Shown: in pieces, positions 7,947 to 15,826 of the stretch
Layout of the letters: every line of letters starts with the position of its first letter
How positions within the stretch are numbered: the stretch's first letter is position 1
Origin: Halomonas socia
GTDB lineage: Bacteria; Pseudomonadota; Gammaproteobacteria; Pseudomonadales; Halomonadaceae
Length of the DNA: 64,000 bases
Direction: 5' to 3'
Assembly: GCF_010977575.1 (NCBI RefSeq)
Contig: NZ_CP048812.1
Coordinates: 2,852,001 to 2,916,000 of the forward strand
The notes under the pieces: model-generated
What the model saw: the letters and a program-made list of their open reading frames with translations, nothing else
What the model was told of the DNA's origin: nothing
Databases searched by the model: none
Position numbers and translations under genes: made by a program

Positions 7947-8587
7947 ATGAACGATATGACACTGACGAACATATTAATGGTTGCTGCGGTCGTAATCGCG
8001 CCCATTCTCGCAGTGCAGGTGCAGAAGTGGCTTGAGGTATTCCGGGAGCAACGTGGGCGAAAAATCTGGATCTTCAAGACACTAATGGCGACACGAGCCG
8101 CAAATCTCTCATCGGATCATGTTCGAGCGCTGAATATGATTGACCTTGAGTTCAGGGGGGGGGATATAAGTCAGTCGCAGATTCCTGGAAGGCTTATTTG
8201 GATCATTTGGCCAGCTTTCCTAAAGACGATGAAAATCTGCAGATTCAGTGGCAAGAACGAATGACGGATCGACTAACTAATTTGTTAATGGAGATGGGGA
8301 AAAGCCTCGGCTATGAGTTCGATGAGGTTCATGTGAAAAAAGGTGTTTATGCTCCAGAGGCGCACGGACGCTTAGAGGATGAGAATGCTCTCGTGCGACG
8401 TGGTCTGATACGAGTATTGTACGGAGATTCGGCGCTAAAGATGGATGTTGAAAGCTTTCCAGTTTCAGAGGAAGAAGTGAAAGAGCAGGAGGAAATAAGA
8501 AAATCACTCATAGGGGTCTTGCAAGGGTCTCAGCCTCTCCATGTAAAATCATCAGAGGGTGATGGCCGTGAGCACGAAAATGCATAA
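7947..8587 (+). pseudogene. DUF6680-like membrane-anchored protein, frameshift in a G9 tract
   Basis: The first frame (7947-) encodes an N-terminal membrane helix (LTNILMVAAVVIAPILAVQVQ) then FREQRGRKIWIFKTLMATRA and NMIDLEF, which I recognise as the DUF6680 pattern. At the G tract 8155-8163 (nine G) the frame is lost. With ten G (or seven) the reading continues as YKSVADSWKAYLDHLASFP into the second open frame, which ends at 8587 inside attC site 6. The intact protein would be about 213 residues. The function of the family is unknown. The tract could be phase-variable or a sequencing undercount. Confidence 0.72.
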
Positions 8588-8659
8588 CCAAGCAATCAAA
8601 TTCGCTCCCTTCGGTCGCCGGACGCTCGTTCCTCGCGCCGTTTATTGCGGGCGTTAGGC
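8582..8659 (+). repeat. attC site 7
   Basis: R'' core GCATAAC and R' core GCGTTAGGC around an imperfect stem (aaattcgctcc...ggacgctcg...gcgggc). It overlaps the stop codon of the previous cassette gene. Confidence 0.82.
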
Positions 8660-8682
8660 AGCCATCAAACTAAGGAGTTAAT

Positions 8683-9024
8683 ATGAGGTTAATACGCGTT
8701 TACATCTTATTTTTTCTTTTAGCGATTCCCGCTATAGCTCAGGCTTATCCGCTAGATGATACCGGATTCTTGAGGGCTGCATATTGTTTTCACATGTCTA
8801 AAGCTCCGAGGCTTGAAGTCGATTTGTCAAATGTAGAGAAGGAAATAGGCCAGCAACGGTTTTTCGAAGCCCTGCTTTCCAGAGAGCTGGAATTCCCACA
8901 GGGTGAAGATTACGAGGCGATCCAAAGAAGGTTTATCGCCTGGGTAGTTCCTCGATTTGAAAATGAATCTACTGGTGCCGCATTAGCATGGTATAAGGAC
9001 AGTTGTTTATCCAATGGCCAATGA
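8683..9024 (+). CDS. Small exported cassette protein of unknown function
   Basis: 113 residues with a clear signal peptide (RVYILFFLLAIPAIAQA, cleavage before YPL). The mature part is about 90 residues with two Cys (in AAYCFHM and KDSCLSN), which could form a disulfide in the periplasm. ATG follows TAAGGAGTTAAT, a strong ribosome site. Family unknown. The protein is flanked by attC sites on both sides. Confidence 0.78.
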   Translation: MRLIRVYILFFLLAIPAIAQAYPLDDTGFLRAAYCFHMSKAPRLEVDLSNVEKEIGQQRFFEALLSRELEFPQGEDYEAIQRRFIAWVVPRFENESTGAALAWYKDSCLSNGQ

Positions 9025-9034
9025 GTCGGAAAAT

Positions 9035-9117
9035 GCCTAACAAGGCTAGGCACGGCGACGTCTTTTCGTTGCGGCTTCGCCTACACTACAAATCCGCGCG
9101 TGCTGGCGGCGTTGGGC
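9035..9117 (+). repeat. attC site 6
   Basis: R'' core GCCTAAC, R' core GCGTTGGGC and the same cacggcgacg...gcggcttcgcc...cgcgcgtg palindrome as sites 2 and 3. These three sites form the sequence-related set that marks this as a chromosomal integron array. Confidence 0.88.
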
Positions 9118-9135
9118 TTACTAGGGAGATTTAAG

Positions 9136-9585
9136 GTGCACAATCTCGGAGCATTCGCCGTCATTTTCGACGAAGCATCACGTGTGTTGCTCTGTCATCG
9201 GACAGATTTTGATGCGTGGAACTTGCCAGGTGGAAAAGTAGAGAGCCTGGAATCGCCGTGGAAAGCCGCAGAGCGTGAGGTTCTGGAAGAAGTGGGCCTT
9301 ATTGTGAGAGTTGAGCACTTAATCGGTGTCTATTCTGTGCCCGAGCAGGAAACTGTAGCATTCACTTTTCTATGCACTCGATCGGGTGGCAATATTCGCC
9401 TTAGCGATGAAGCCGACGATATTCAATGGTTTCACAGAGACCATCTCCCGTCGAGCACGCTGCCTCGTCATGTTGAGCGCATAGAAGATGCGCTCAACGA
9501 ATGTGGCGATACGTGGCTACGTGTACAAACCCAACAAGCGCTTGCAGCGGATGGCCCGTGCGCTACCCGCTCGCGCCACCGCTGA
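9136..9585 (+). CDS. Nudix hydrolase (cassette gene)
   Basis: About 149 residues from GTG 9136, which follows a TAGGGAGA ribosome site; a GTG at 9100 in the same frame lies inside attC and is less likely. The Nudix box is complete: GGKVESLE, then REVLEEVGL (pattern Gx5Ex7REUxEExGU). It binds metal and hydrolyses a nucleoside diphosphate linked to another group; the exact substrate cannot be told. The last 19 or so residues are encoded by the following attC site, so the C-terminus was probably set by cassette formation. Confidence 0.85.
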   Translation: MHNLGAFAVIFDEASRVLLCHRTDFDAWNLPGGKVESLESPWKAAEREVLEEVGLIVRVEHLIGVYSVPEQETVAFTFLCTRSGGNIRLSDEADDIQWFHRDHLPSSTLPRHVERIEDALNECGDTWLRVQTQQALAADGPCATRSRHR

Positions 9586-9599
9586 AGCTGGTCGTTATG
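9528..9599 (+). repeat. attC site 8, overlapping a gene end
   Basis: R'' core ACCCAAC and R' core GTCGTTATG with complementary cores of the arms (cgcttgcagcgg...ccgctgaagc). It overlaps the 3' end of the Nudix gene. Confidence 0.65.
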
Positions 9600-9683
9600 T
9601 ACCGTGAGCAGTACGTCCCACTCCTTCACTCAGAACTCTATGCTACTGTGTAAGCACAACATGTCGCTGATATGGAGTAGAGA

Positions 9684-10115
9684 GTGTTCGAACTACTATC
9701 ATTGGTAAAGTCGGTGCGTGAAAGCGCGAACTGGTTGGTCCTTCCCCTGGCGTGGCTTGCATACCTTCAAGAGTTCGGCACTTCTCACGTCCATGGCCGC
9801 ATGGTTGGAAACCTGGCTTTTCTCCTGCCCGAATGGTTCCTCTCTGCTGTCGACGTAGTCGGAACCATGTTTCTTGTCCTGGTTGTTTTGCCTGGGCTTT
9901 GGGCCCTAATGATTATGGTTGCCGTGCACCTGGGGGAGGAGCTCTGCCTATTAATAGCCACGTGTCTTTTCATGTTCGGTGTGGGCACTGTACTGAAGTT
10001 CACCTCTCTAGATTCCTTTCCTGAGGTGGGTCTCCTATGGCACCTCGCTTCGCTAGCCAGCGGCATCTTTCTGTTTAACTGGATTGGGGCCACGAGGCAG
10101 CCGGTCGAGGTATAG
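9684..10115 (+). CDS. Small integral membrane protein of unknown function (cassette gene)
   Basis: 143 residues from GTG 9684, after a TGGAG ribosome site. Three to four hydrophobic helices are visible (WLVLPLAWLAYL; VVGTMFLVLVVLPGLWALMIMVAVHL; LCLLIATCLFMFGVGTVL; LLWHLASLASGIFLFNW). No family recognised. It stands alone in its cassette. Confidence 0.65.
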   Translation: MFELLSLVKSVRESANWLVLPLAWLAYLQEFGTSHVHGRMVGNLAFLLPEWFLSAVDVVGTMFLVLVVLPGLWALMIMVAVHLGEELCLLIATCLFMFGVGTVLKFTSLDSFPEVGLLWHLASLASGIFLFNWIGATRQPVEV

Positions 10116-10127
10116 AATACATAACCC

Positions 10128-10199
10128 GATAACCCGGCGCTAGATCCGACCGTGAAAAGCGCTGGGCGCTTTCCCCAGCGGCTCAGCTCAGCGTTGAAC
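10128..10199 (+). repeat. attC site 9
   Basis: R'' core (GATAAC) and R' core GCGTTGAAC bracket a stem formed by agcgctggg and ccccagcggct. It follows the membrane-protein gene directly. Confidence 0.6.
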
Positions 10200-10292
10200 T
10201 AAACCGCTTCGCGGTAGCTGTCGTCGCATCATGTATCTCGCCCCATCGCACCACACTGTTCATTGACCCACGTGGGTCAGAGAGCAGGAGTG

Positions 10293-10469
10293 ATGACGAT
10301 AACTGCCTTACTGCAGCACTTCTTCCATCACCTGGTCCCGGAGCGCGGCTTGTCCGCCGCCAGCTGCCGCGTGGACACACGGTTAGCGCCCTGCGCTGGG
10401 CGGCCACTGCCGGCCAACTCCACCGGGTCACCCGGCCCGGTGACGTGGATCATCAGCTCAATGCCTTGA
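10293..10469 (+). pseudogene. Possible remnant of a tyrosine recombinase N-terminus
   Basis: The reading MTITALLQHFF...ERGLSAAS resembles the SAM-like N-terminal domain of XerCD/phage-type integrases, but similarity ends after about 30 residues and no catalytic domain follows. A perfect 16-bp palindrome TGACCCACGTGGGTCA lies upstream at 10264-10279. The rest of the stretch 10200-10577 shows no convincing gene. This is a weak call. Confidence 0.3.
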
Positions 10470-10577
10470 TGGCCACCGAGTGGCGGCTTAGTCCAACAGG
10501 CATTGCCTTGGCGCAGTCTTGGTGCGCAAAAACTATGCGCATATAGTTAAGGCATCGTTCCGCGAGAGGATTGAACC

Positions 10578-10823
10578 ATGCATGCTGCTGAAGCTACCAA
10601 ATCTGCCCGAAGGCCGACGAATCTATCGCTTGATAGTGCTCTTCTCAATGAGGCAAAAGCCTTGGGAATCAATATCTCTCGTTCTGCTGAGGCGGGGATC
10701 GGGGAGGCTGTGAAGCTGCACAAGCAGGAGACGTGGCTGAAAGAAAATGCCAAAGTACTGGCAAGTTCGAACGCATACGTTGAAGCTAACGGTTTGCCGC
10801 TCGCACGGCACCGTCAGTTCTGA
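10578..10823 (+). CDS. ccdA: CcdA-family antitoxin
   Basis: 81 residues. The N-terminal part resembles a ribbon-helix-helix DNA-binding fold (RPTNLSLDSALLNEAKALGI) and the C-terminus is the CcdB-binding arm (WLKENAKVL, SSNAYVEANGLPLARHRQF), an almost diagnostic ending for CcdA. It neutralises the gyrase poison CcdB and represses its own operon. The stop overlaps the ccdB start (TGATG), the usual coupling. Toxin-antitoxin cassettes are common in large integrons, where they help keep the array from being lost. Confidence 0.9.
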   Translation: MHAAEATKSARRPTNLSLDSALLNEAKALGINISRSAEAGIGEAVKLHKQETWLKENAKVLASSNAYVEANGLPLARHRQF

Positions 10824-11121
10824 TGACCCGTTTCGACATCTTCGAAAATGGGGGGGGGCCGGTTATCTGCCGGATGTTCAGTCAGATATTCTTAGTGGCT
10901 TGAACACCCGGGTTGTCGTGCCACTGTTACCCAGTTCCTCCGCGCCATCCCCTGCCCGGCGGCTGAATCCTGTATTTAGCATTGAGGGGCAGGAGCTAGT
11001 CATGGCCACTCAGTTCATGGCTGCTGTGCCCGATGGCGAATTGCGTTCCTGCGTTGGTAGTCTTACTGAGCAGCAAGATGAAATCTCCGCGGCGTTGGAC
11101 ATGCTGTTTTTGGGCTTTTGA
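10823..11121 (+). pseudogene. ccdB: CcdB-family gyrase toxin, frameshift in a G9 tract
   Basis: Starts MTRFDIFEN at ATG 10823, then meets the G tract 10850-10858 (nine G). With ten (or seven) G the frame would join GGAGYLPDVQ and run through SGLNTRVVVPLLP, ARRLNPVFSIEGQ, ATQFMAAVP to ALDMLFLGF, a complete CcdB of about 100 residues including the C-terminal gyrase-contact end. As written the toxin is dead, leaving the antitoxin alone. It is either tract slippage, tolerated loss of the toxin, or an undercounted homopolymer. Confidence 0.85.
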
Positions 11122-11207
11122 TGCAAAAAAGTAGTTGGCGAACTACGGACAGTTTCCAGCCTGATGCCTCGGACTCTTTGGTGATCAGGACAAAAAAATT
11201 AAGAACC

Positions 11208-11247
11208 AGGCAGTGGAATCGACCCAGATATAGTTTTTCTACACCTC
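11208..11247 (+). mobile_element. Relic of an IS1182-like right end at an attC core
   Basis: AGTTTTTCTACACCTC here closely matches AGTTTTTCTACAGCCTC at the right end of the IS1182-like element (5145-5160). The similarity extends leftwards (aggcagtgg versus aggcggtgg). As with the full element, the next bases are GTTA, an attC-type core. The segment 11122-11275 holds nothing else recognisable. Confidence 0.6.
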
Positions 11248-11275
11248 GTTAAATACTAGGTCAGGAGGGGCATCA

Positions 11276-11737
11276 TTGGAAATACGGCTTGATAATCTTA
11301 AGAGTCAACAAGTTATCGCACTAGTACGTGAGCATCTTGAGTCAATGGCGCCAACAGCTCCGCCAGAGAGTCGTCACGCGCTTGATCTGGATGGGCTACG
11401 TGGACCTGGTATCATGTTCTGGTCTATCTGGGATGGAGAAGATCTCGCGGGCATCGGGGCGTTAAAGCACTTGACGAGTGAGCATGCAGAGATTAAATCC
11501 ATGAGGATCGCGCGGGCATATCTTCGAAAAGGTATCGCGTCTAAAATGCTAAACCATATTATTATTGAGGCCAAAAGGCTTGGCTATCGTCAACTGAGTC
11601 TTGAGACTGGCTCAATGGAGTTCTTCGAACCAGCCAGGAGGCTATACTCTGCTTTTGGATTCACGCCATGCGGTCCATTCGGAGATTATGTCGAGGATCC
11701 AAATAGTGTCTTCATGACGAAGGCTATTAGCAAGTAA
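11276..11737 (+). CDS. GNAT-family N-acetyltransferase (cassette gene)
   Basis: 153 residues, TTG start at 11276 just after AGGAGGGGCATCA. GNAT fold with the acetyl-CoA loop visible as RIARAYLRKGIASKML (R/QxxGxG/A variant), the beta-bulge strand before it (AEIKSMRI) and the C-terminal LYSAFGFTPCGPF. The closest general type is a YafP/PhnO-like acetyltransferase; the substrate is unknown. Confidence 0.82.
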   Translation: MEIRLDNLKSQQVIALVREHLESMAPTAPPESRHALDLDGLRGPGIMFWSIWDGEDLAGIGALKHLTSEHAEIKSMRIARAYLRKGIASKMLNHIIIEAKRLGYRQLSLETGSMEFFEPARRLYSAFGFTPCGPFGDYVEDPNSVFMTKAISK

Positions 11738-11740
11738 TGC

Positions 11741-11841
11741 GCGTAACAAAACAATTGAATTGGATGTGGGCTTTTCCCTGCTCCAGTGGACACGCATCGA
11801 TAACTCCTGGACTTCCTCCGGTGCAGAGCTGAGCGTTATAA
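11741..11841 (+). repeat. attC site 10 containing an IS3 left-end relic
   Basis: R'' core GCGTAAC and R' core GCGTTATAA. The middle carries about 40 bases (cttttccctgctccagtggacacgcatcgataactcc) closely matching the left end of the IS3 element at 5938-5980. The relic appears flanked by TGGA. Without it the site would be of normal attC length. Confidence 0.62.
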
Positions 11842-11862
11842 TTTTTCGTTCGAGGCTATAGA

Positions 11863-12381
11863 ATGATCGCAAGCAATGTAAAAACCTTCTTCCTAGAGAT
11901 GAAGTCTGTACATGAGCTCAACTCAAAATTGCTTCCCGATACTCTATCCGTTGTGGAGTGCGAGGAGCCACAGTATCAGTTGAATAGGTTTTTATATCAG
12001 CTTGTTGGTGCCGATTGGGAATGGGGAGATCGCGATAGCTGGATTGATGATCAATGGCGGGAGCTAGTAGAAAGCGACTGTCATCGTACTTGGGTGGCCT
12101 ATTACCGTGGGAGTATCGCTGGGTATTATGAGCTGTGCCGGCCAGATGGAGTCAATACCGAGATCTTGTACTTTGGCTTGGCACCCGGTGCTATTGGCAA
12201 GGGCTTTGGTGGGCCGCTTTTGAGCCATGCCATCAAGTCTGCATGGGATTGGTCTGGTACCCAGAGAGTGTGGGTTCATACTTGTACGTTGGACCATCCG
12301 AATGCATTGGCTAACTATTTGGCGCGCGGTTTCAAGATGTATCGAGAAGAAGTAACGCCTACCGGCCAAGAAAGCGACTAA
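11863..12381 (+). CDS. GNAT-family N-acetyltransferase (last cassette gene)
   Basis: 172 residues. The acetyl-CoA-binding strand-loop reads LYFGLAPGAIGKGFGGPLL (G-K-G-x-G core), followed by WVHTCTLDHPNALANYLARGF, the usual GNAT pattern of Asp-His-x-x-Ala and a terminal R/KxGF. The substrate is unknown. No attC site was found in the 146 bp after the stop, so this marks the right edge of the array or a decayed last cassette. Confidence 0.85.
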   Translation: MIASNVKTFFLEMKSVHELNSKLLPDTLSVVECEEPQYQLNRFLYQLVGADWEWGDRDSWIDDQWRELVESDCHRTWVAYYRGSIAGYYELCRPDGVNTEILYFGLAPGAIGKGFGGPLLSHAIKSAWDWSGTQRVWVHTCTLDHPNALANYLARGFKMYREEVTPTGQESD

Positions 12382-12527
12382 GGCTAGGTATCGTATGGCG
12401 GCTATATGCAGAAGGAGCGGGTGTTCTCTCTTCGGTCATCTTGCATCCATGGAGTGGTAGCGTGGCTTGGGAAGCGTTGATGGTATCCTTCGCAGGTTCG
12501 CTCCACGGCTAAAAGGCCCCCATTTCA

Positions 12528-13628
12528 ATGTTCCGTCATGCCCTGTCTCGGGTGGTGCAAGATGTTCTCTTCATGGTGCTTCTGGCGGCGCTGGTGCCGC
12601 TGTGGTGGCTTTCCCCCGATGCAGGTTGGGCGCTGTACGAGCGGGTCGACTGGAAGACCGTAGGGGCCCTGGCGGGGCTGATGGTGCTGAGCCGGGGACT
12701 GGAGGTGAGCGGTTATCTCAGCCTGGCGGGCAGTTGGCTGTTGCAGCGGGTGAGGGGGGAGCGCTTGCTGGCGGTCTATCTGATCCTGTTCTCTGCGGGC
12801 CTGTCTGCCGTTATCACCAATGATGTGGCGCTGTTCATCGTCGTGCCGCTTACCATCAGCCTGCGCCGGGTCGCGGATCTTCCCCTGGGGCGCTTGATCA
12901 TCTTCGAGGCGCTGGCGGTCAATGCCGGCTCTGCGCTCAGCCCCATCGGCAATCCGCAGAATCTCTTTATGTGGCAGGCGTCTGGCGCAGGGTTCCTGGA
13001 GTTCACGGCGATGATGGCGCCCTTGGCCCTGGCGCTTACCGCCCTGCTGATCGCTGCAGTGCCGCTGGCGTTTCCCCGCAAGCGCATCTCGGTGTCTGGC
13101 GCGGCCGCTGCGGTACCCCGGGATCGCCGGCTATTCTGGGTCTCACTGCTGCTGTATGTGCCCTTTCTGGTCATGGCCGATTGGGGCTATGCGGCCGCGG
13201 GTGCGGCCATGCTGATTGTGCTCTACCTGTTTTACCGGCGGCACCTGCTGTTGGGGGTGGACTGGCTGCTGCTGCTGGTGTTTGCGCTGATGTTCATCAA
13301 CATGAGTCTCCTGTCGGGGCTGCCTGCGGTACAGGGCATCACCCATCACCTGCTGCAGCTGCCGGGGGAGGTGTTTACCGCCGCGGTGCTTACCTCGCAG
13401 GTCATGTCCAACGTGCCCGCCGCTATCTTCCTGGCCTCGTTTACCGATGACTGGCAGGCCCTGGCGTGGGGAGTGACGGTGGGTGGGTTCGGTCTGGCGA
13501 TCGGTTCGCTGGCCAATCTGATTGCCCTGCGCCTCGCCTATCAGCCCGGCCTGTGGCGCGAGTTCCATGTCTGGTCGGTGCCGGTGCTGCTCGGCGGATG
13601 GCTGGTTGCGCTGTTGCTGAGGCTGTAG
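12528..13628 (+). CDS. SLC13/ArsB-type permease (YbiR-like)
   Basis: 366 residues with about 10-11 membrane helices. It has two hallmark half-hairpins: AVITNDVALFIVVPL and, in the second repeat, MSNVPAAIFLASF, plus GSALSPIGNPQNLFMWQ, matching the N-D-V-A/N-P signatures of the ion-transporter superfamily. It probably moves an anion or dicarboxylate with a cation. This is the first gene with the GC-rich backbone composition after the cassette array. ATG at 12528 is weakly preceded by a purine-rich stretch. Confidence 0.82.
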   Translation: MFRHALSRVVQDVLFMVLLAALVPLWWLSPDAGWALYERVDWKTVGALAGLMVLSRGLEVSGYLSLAGSWLLQRVRGERLLAVYLILFSAGLSAVITNDVALFIVVPLTISLRRVADLPLGRLIIFEALAVNAGSALSPIGNPQNLFMWQASGAGFLEFTAMMAPLALALTALLIAAVPLAFPRKRISVSGAAAAVPRDRRLFWVSLLLYVPFLVMADWGYAAAGAAMLIVLYLFYRRHLLLGVDWLLLLVFALMFINMSLLSGLPAVQGITHHLLQLPGEVFTAAVLTSQVMSNVPAAIFLASFTDDWQALAWGVTVGGFGLAIGSLANLIALRLAYQPGLWREFHVWSVPVLLGGWLVALLLRL

Positions 13629-13669
13629 AAATGCCTGGAGCCGGTTGGGTGCCTGCTATCGAGGAAAAC

Positions 13670-14116
13670 ATGATGCTACGCGATGCCAGCGTCGATGACG
13701 TTGAGACCCTGTTCGATATCCGCTGCTCGGTCACCGAGAATCACCAGTCCCGCGATGAGCTGGCGGGGTTGGGGATCACCGTCGAGAGCGTTGGGGAGAT
13801 GGTGGCCAGCGGCGACTACGTGACTACCATTGCCGAGATCGGCGGCCAGCCCGTAGGGTTCTCAATGGCGCAGGTTTCCGAGGGGTATGTCTTTGCCTGC
13901 TTTGTGCGGCCTGGGTGCCATGGTCAGGGCGTTGGTGGTGCGCTGATGGCGGCGGCGGAGGAGGGCTTGCGGCGTGCCGGGGTCAAGGAGGCGTGGCTGT
14001 CTACCGGGGAGGAGGAGCGCTTTCGTGCGCCTGGTTTCTATCGGCACCTGGGCTGGGTCGATGGCGGCCACCTGGAGGATGGGCAGATAAGGTTTACCAA
14101 GATCCTGCCGCGCTAA
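13670..14116 (+). CDS. GNAT-family N-acetyltransferase
   Basis: 148 residues from ATG 13670 (GAGGAAAAC ribosome site; the longer frame upstream overlaps the permease gene and is rejected). GNAT motif VRPGCHGQGVGGALM (Q-G-x-G-G-A) and the ending FYRHLGWVDGG. The substrate is unknown. Its TAA stop is formed at the boundary of the adjoining MITE. Confidence 0.82.
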   Translation: MMLRDASVDDVETLFDIRCSVTENHQSRDELAGLGITVESVGEMVASGDYVTTIAEIGGQPVGFSMAQVSEGYVFACFVRPGCHGQGVGGALMAAAEEGLRRAGVKEAWLSTGEEERFRAPGFYRHLGWVDGGHLEDGQIRFTKILPR

Positions 14117-14258
14117 GGAAACACTGCACAAATGCCTGCGCGGGCAAATCGCTGCGTTACGCGGTGCTCAGAATCCTCACCTATACCGCATAGGCTCCGG
14201 TTCTTGCGCTCCGGGCGCCTTGCGCTTTGCTCCGCTCGCCTATTTGTTCAGCGCTTCC
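14117..14258. mobile_element. 142-bp MITE, IS5-type ends
   Basis: Imperfect terminal inverted repeats GGAAACACTGCACAAAT and (complement of the right end) GGAAGCGCTGAACAAAT, flanked by TAA on both sides (14114-14116 and 14259-14261). The 3-bp TNA duplication and short GGAA-type ends fit IS5-family non-autonomous elements. It has no coding capacity and fills most of the gap between the GNAT gene and the next gene. Confidence 0.75.
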
Positions 14259-14327
14259 TAAAATCACGTTGCGAAGTAAGCTGTGAACGCTTATCGAGAG
14301 CATAACCACTTCAAGGACGAGCCACGG

Positions 14328-14837
14328 ATGAAGAGACTACTTGCGGGAATCTTGCTGCTGCTGCTTCTGCTGCCAACCCCTGCGCTATCGGCAGAGCTTT
14401 TGGGGCCTACCACCGTTGGAATGACGATTGACGAGGTCATGGATGTCGTCGATGACGCTTACCGCATAGAGGAACAGGAGGGTAATCGCTTGGCGACCGG
14501 CGCGATGGAAGCGGTGCGCAGAGATGATGCCGAGCTGGCGGGCGAGACCTATACGCAGCGATTCTTCTTCCTCAACGGGCAGCTTACTCAAGTGACGATG
14601 AGGCTGAACGACACGCGTGACTTCGATTCCATGCTGGAATTCGTAGAGTCGCTGACGGAAACAATGCGCGATCAGTATGGCAAGGAAGTCGACTCAGAGG
14701 TAAGGGCATCCGGGCCGATACGCCAAGCGACAGTGAGCTGGATCGACGGCAACCGCAGGATAAGCATCTTCCTGATGTCCCAGGGGCCGGACGATTCGTT
14801 GTTGAATGTGAACTACCAGGCATACGTTGGTGGCTGA
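14328..14837 (+). CDS. Exported protein of unknown function
   Basis: 169 residues from ATG 14328 (an upstream in-frame GTG at 14283 adds an unlikely charged extension). Signal peptide LLAGILLLLLLLPTPALSA, cleavage before ELLGP. The mature protein is acidic with an early VGMTIDEVMDVVDD segment, which resembles periplasmic proteins that begin with a short 'G-M-T-x-x-E-V' repeat motif, and ends with beta strands. Function unknown. Confidence 0.72.
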   Translation: MKRLLAGILLLLLLLPTPALSAELLGPTTVGMTIDEVMDVVDDAYRIEEQEGNRLATGAMEAVRRDDAELAGETYTQRFFFLNGQLTQVTMRLNDTRDFDSMLEFVESLTETMRDQYGKEVDSEVRASGPIRQATVSWIDGNRRISIFLMSQGPDDSLLNVNYQAYVGG

Positions 14838-14898
14838 TTCCCGATAGGCGATACTGGCCGCCAACACACCTCACACCACTCACATTGGAGCACCCGTT

Positions 14899-15792
14899 AT
14901 GTTCAGCGGCTTGAGCGCCTTTCCCCTGACGCCACTCAACGCCGGCGGTATCGACGAGCCGGCGTTCGTTCGCTTGATCGAGCGCCTGGTGGCCGCCAAG
15001 GTCGATTCGATTGGGGCGCTGGGCTCCACCGGTAACTACGCTTATCTGTCGATTGCCGAGCGCGGTCGCGTTGCGCGGCTGGCGGTGGAGCATGCCGCTG
15101 GGGTGCCGGTGATGGTGGGTATTGGCTCCGTGCGCACCCGCGACGTGCTGGCGCTGGCTGAGGAGGCCCAGCGGGCGGGGGCCAGCGCGGTGATGCTGGC
15201 ACCGGTCTCCTATCAGCGGCTGTCGGATAAGGAGGTGTATGGGCTATTCGAGGACGTGACGCGGGCACTGTCGGTGCCGCTGTGCGTCTACGATAACCCG
15301 GGCACCACGCACTTCACCTTCAGCGATGAGCTCCACGGCGAGATTGCCCGGCTGCCCAACGTTGCGTCGATCAAGATTCCCGGGGTGCCGAACGACCCCA
15401 CCGAGGCCAAGGCGCGGGTCGAGCGGCTGCGCGCGCTGATTCCCTCCCATGTGACGATTGGCATCAGCGGCGACGCGCTAGGCGCCATGGGGCTGAATGC
15501 CGGCTGTGAGGTGTGGTACTCGGCAATTGGCGGCACCTTCCCCGAGGCGATGCTGGCGATCACCCGCGCGGCCCAGGCCGGGAATGCCGGCGAGGCGCTG
15601 CGCCTCTCCGCTCGGCTGCAGCCGCTGTGGCAGCTGTTTGGTGAGTATGGTGGCAGCCTGCGCGTGACGGCAGCTGCGGCAGAGCTGCTTGGGCTAGTCG
15701 AGGCGCCGTGCCTGCCGCGGCCGCTCAAGGCGGTGGATGGCGAGGCGCGAGCTCAGCTGGAATTACTTATCAATGAATTACCCCTTAACTGA
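14899..15792 (+). CDS. Dihydrodipicolinate synthase/N-acetylneuraminate lyase family aldolase
   Basis: 297 residues forming a TIM-barrel class I aldolase. Visible landmarks: GALGSTGNYAYLS (the G-T-T/S-G-E region, with N-Y in place of the usual G-E), VYDNPGTT (catalytic Tyr region) and ASIKIPG (Schiff-base Lys). These mark a DapA-family lyase or synthase acting on pyruvate-type substrates. The altered GxTGE loop argues against being the housekeeping DapA. It converges with the AT-rich islet that follows and is unlikely to belong to it. Confidence 0.8.
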   Translation: MFSGLSAFPLTPLNAGGIDEPAFVRLIERLVAAKVDSIGALGSTGNYAYLSIAERGRVARLAVEHAAGVPVMVGIGSVRTRDVLALAEEAQRAGASAVMLAPVSYQRLSDKEVYGLFEDVTRALSVPLCVYDNPGTTHFTFSDELHGEIARLPNVASIKIPGVPNDPTEAKARVERLRALIPSHVTIGISGDALGAMGLNAGCEVWYSAIGGTFPEAMLAITRAAQAGNAGEALRLSARLQPLWQLFGEYGGSLRVTAAAAELLGLVEAPCLPRPLKAVDGEARAQLELLINELPLN

Positions 15793-15826
15793 TTACATGG
15801 ACCTTCCTCTATGCTGGAATCCGTGC

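Noticed and set aside
10264..10279. 16-bp perfect palindrome as a phage attachment site
   Set aside because: No integrase, no second copy and only a doubtful recombinase fragment downstream; not enough to name it.
14899..15792. DapA-family gene as part of the ectoine-like cluster
   Set aside because: It is GC-rich, on the opposite strand and convergent with the AT-rich operon, so it appears to be backbone.
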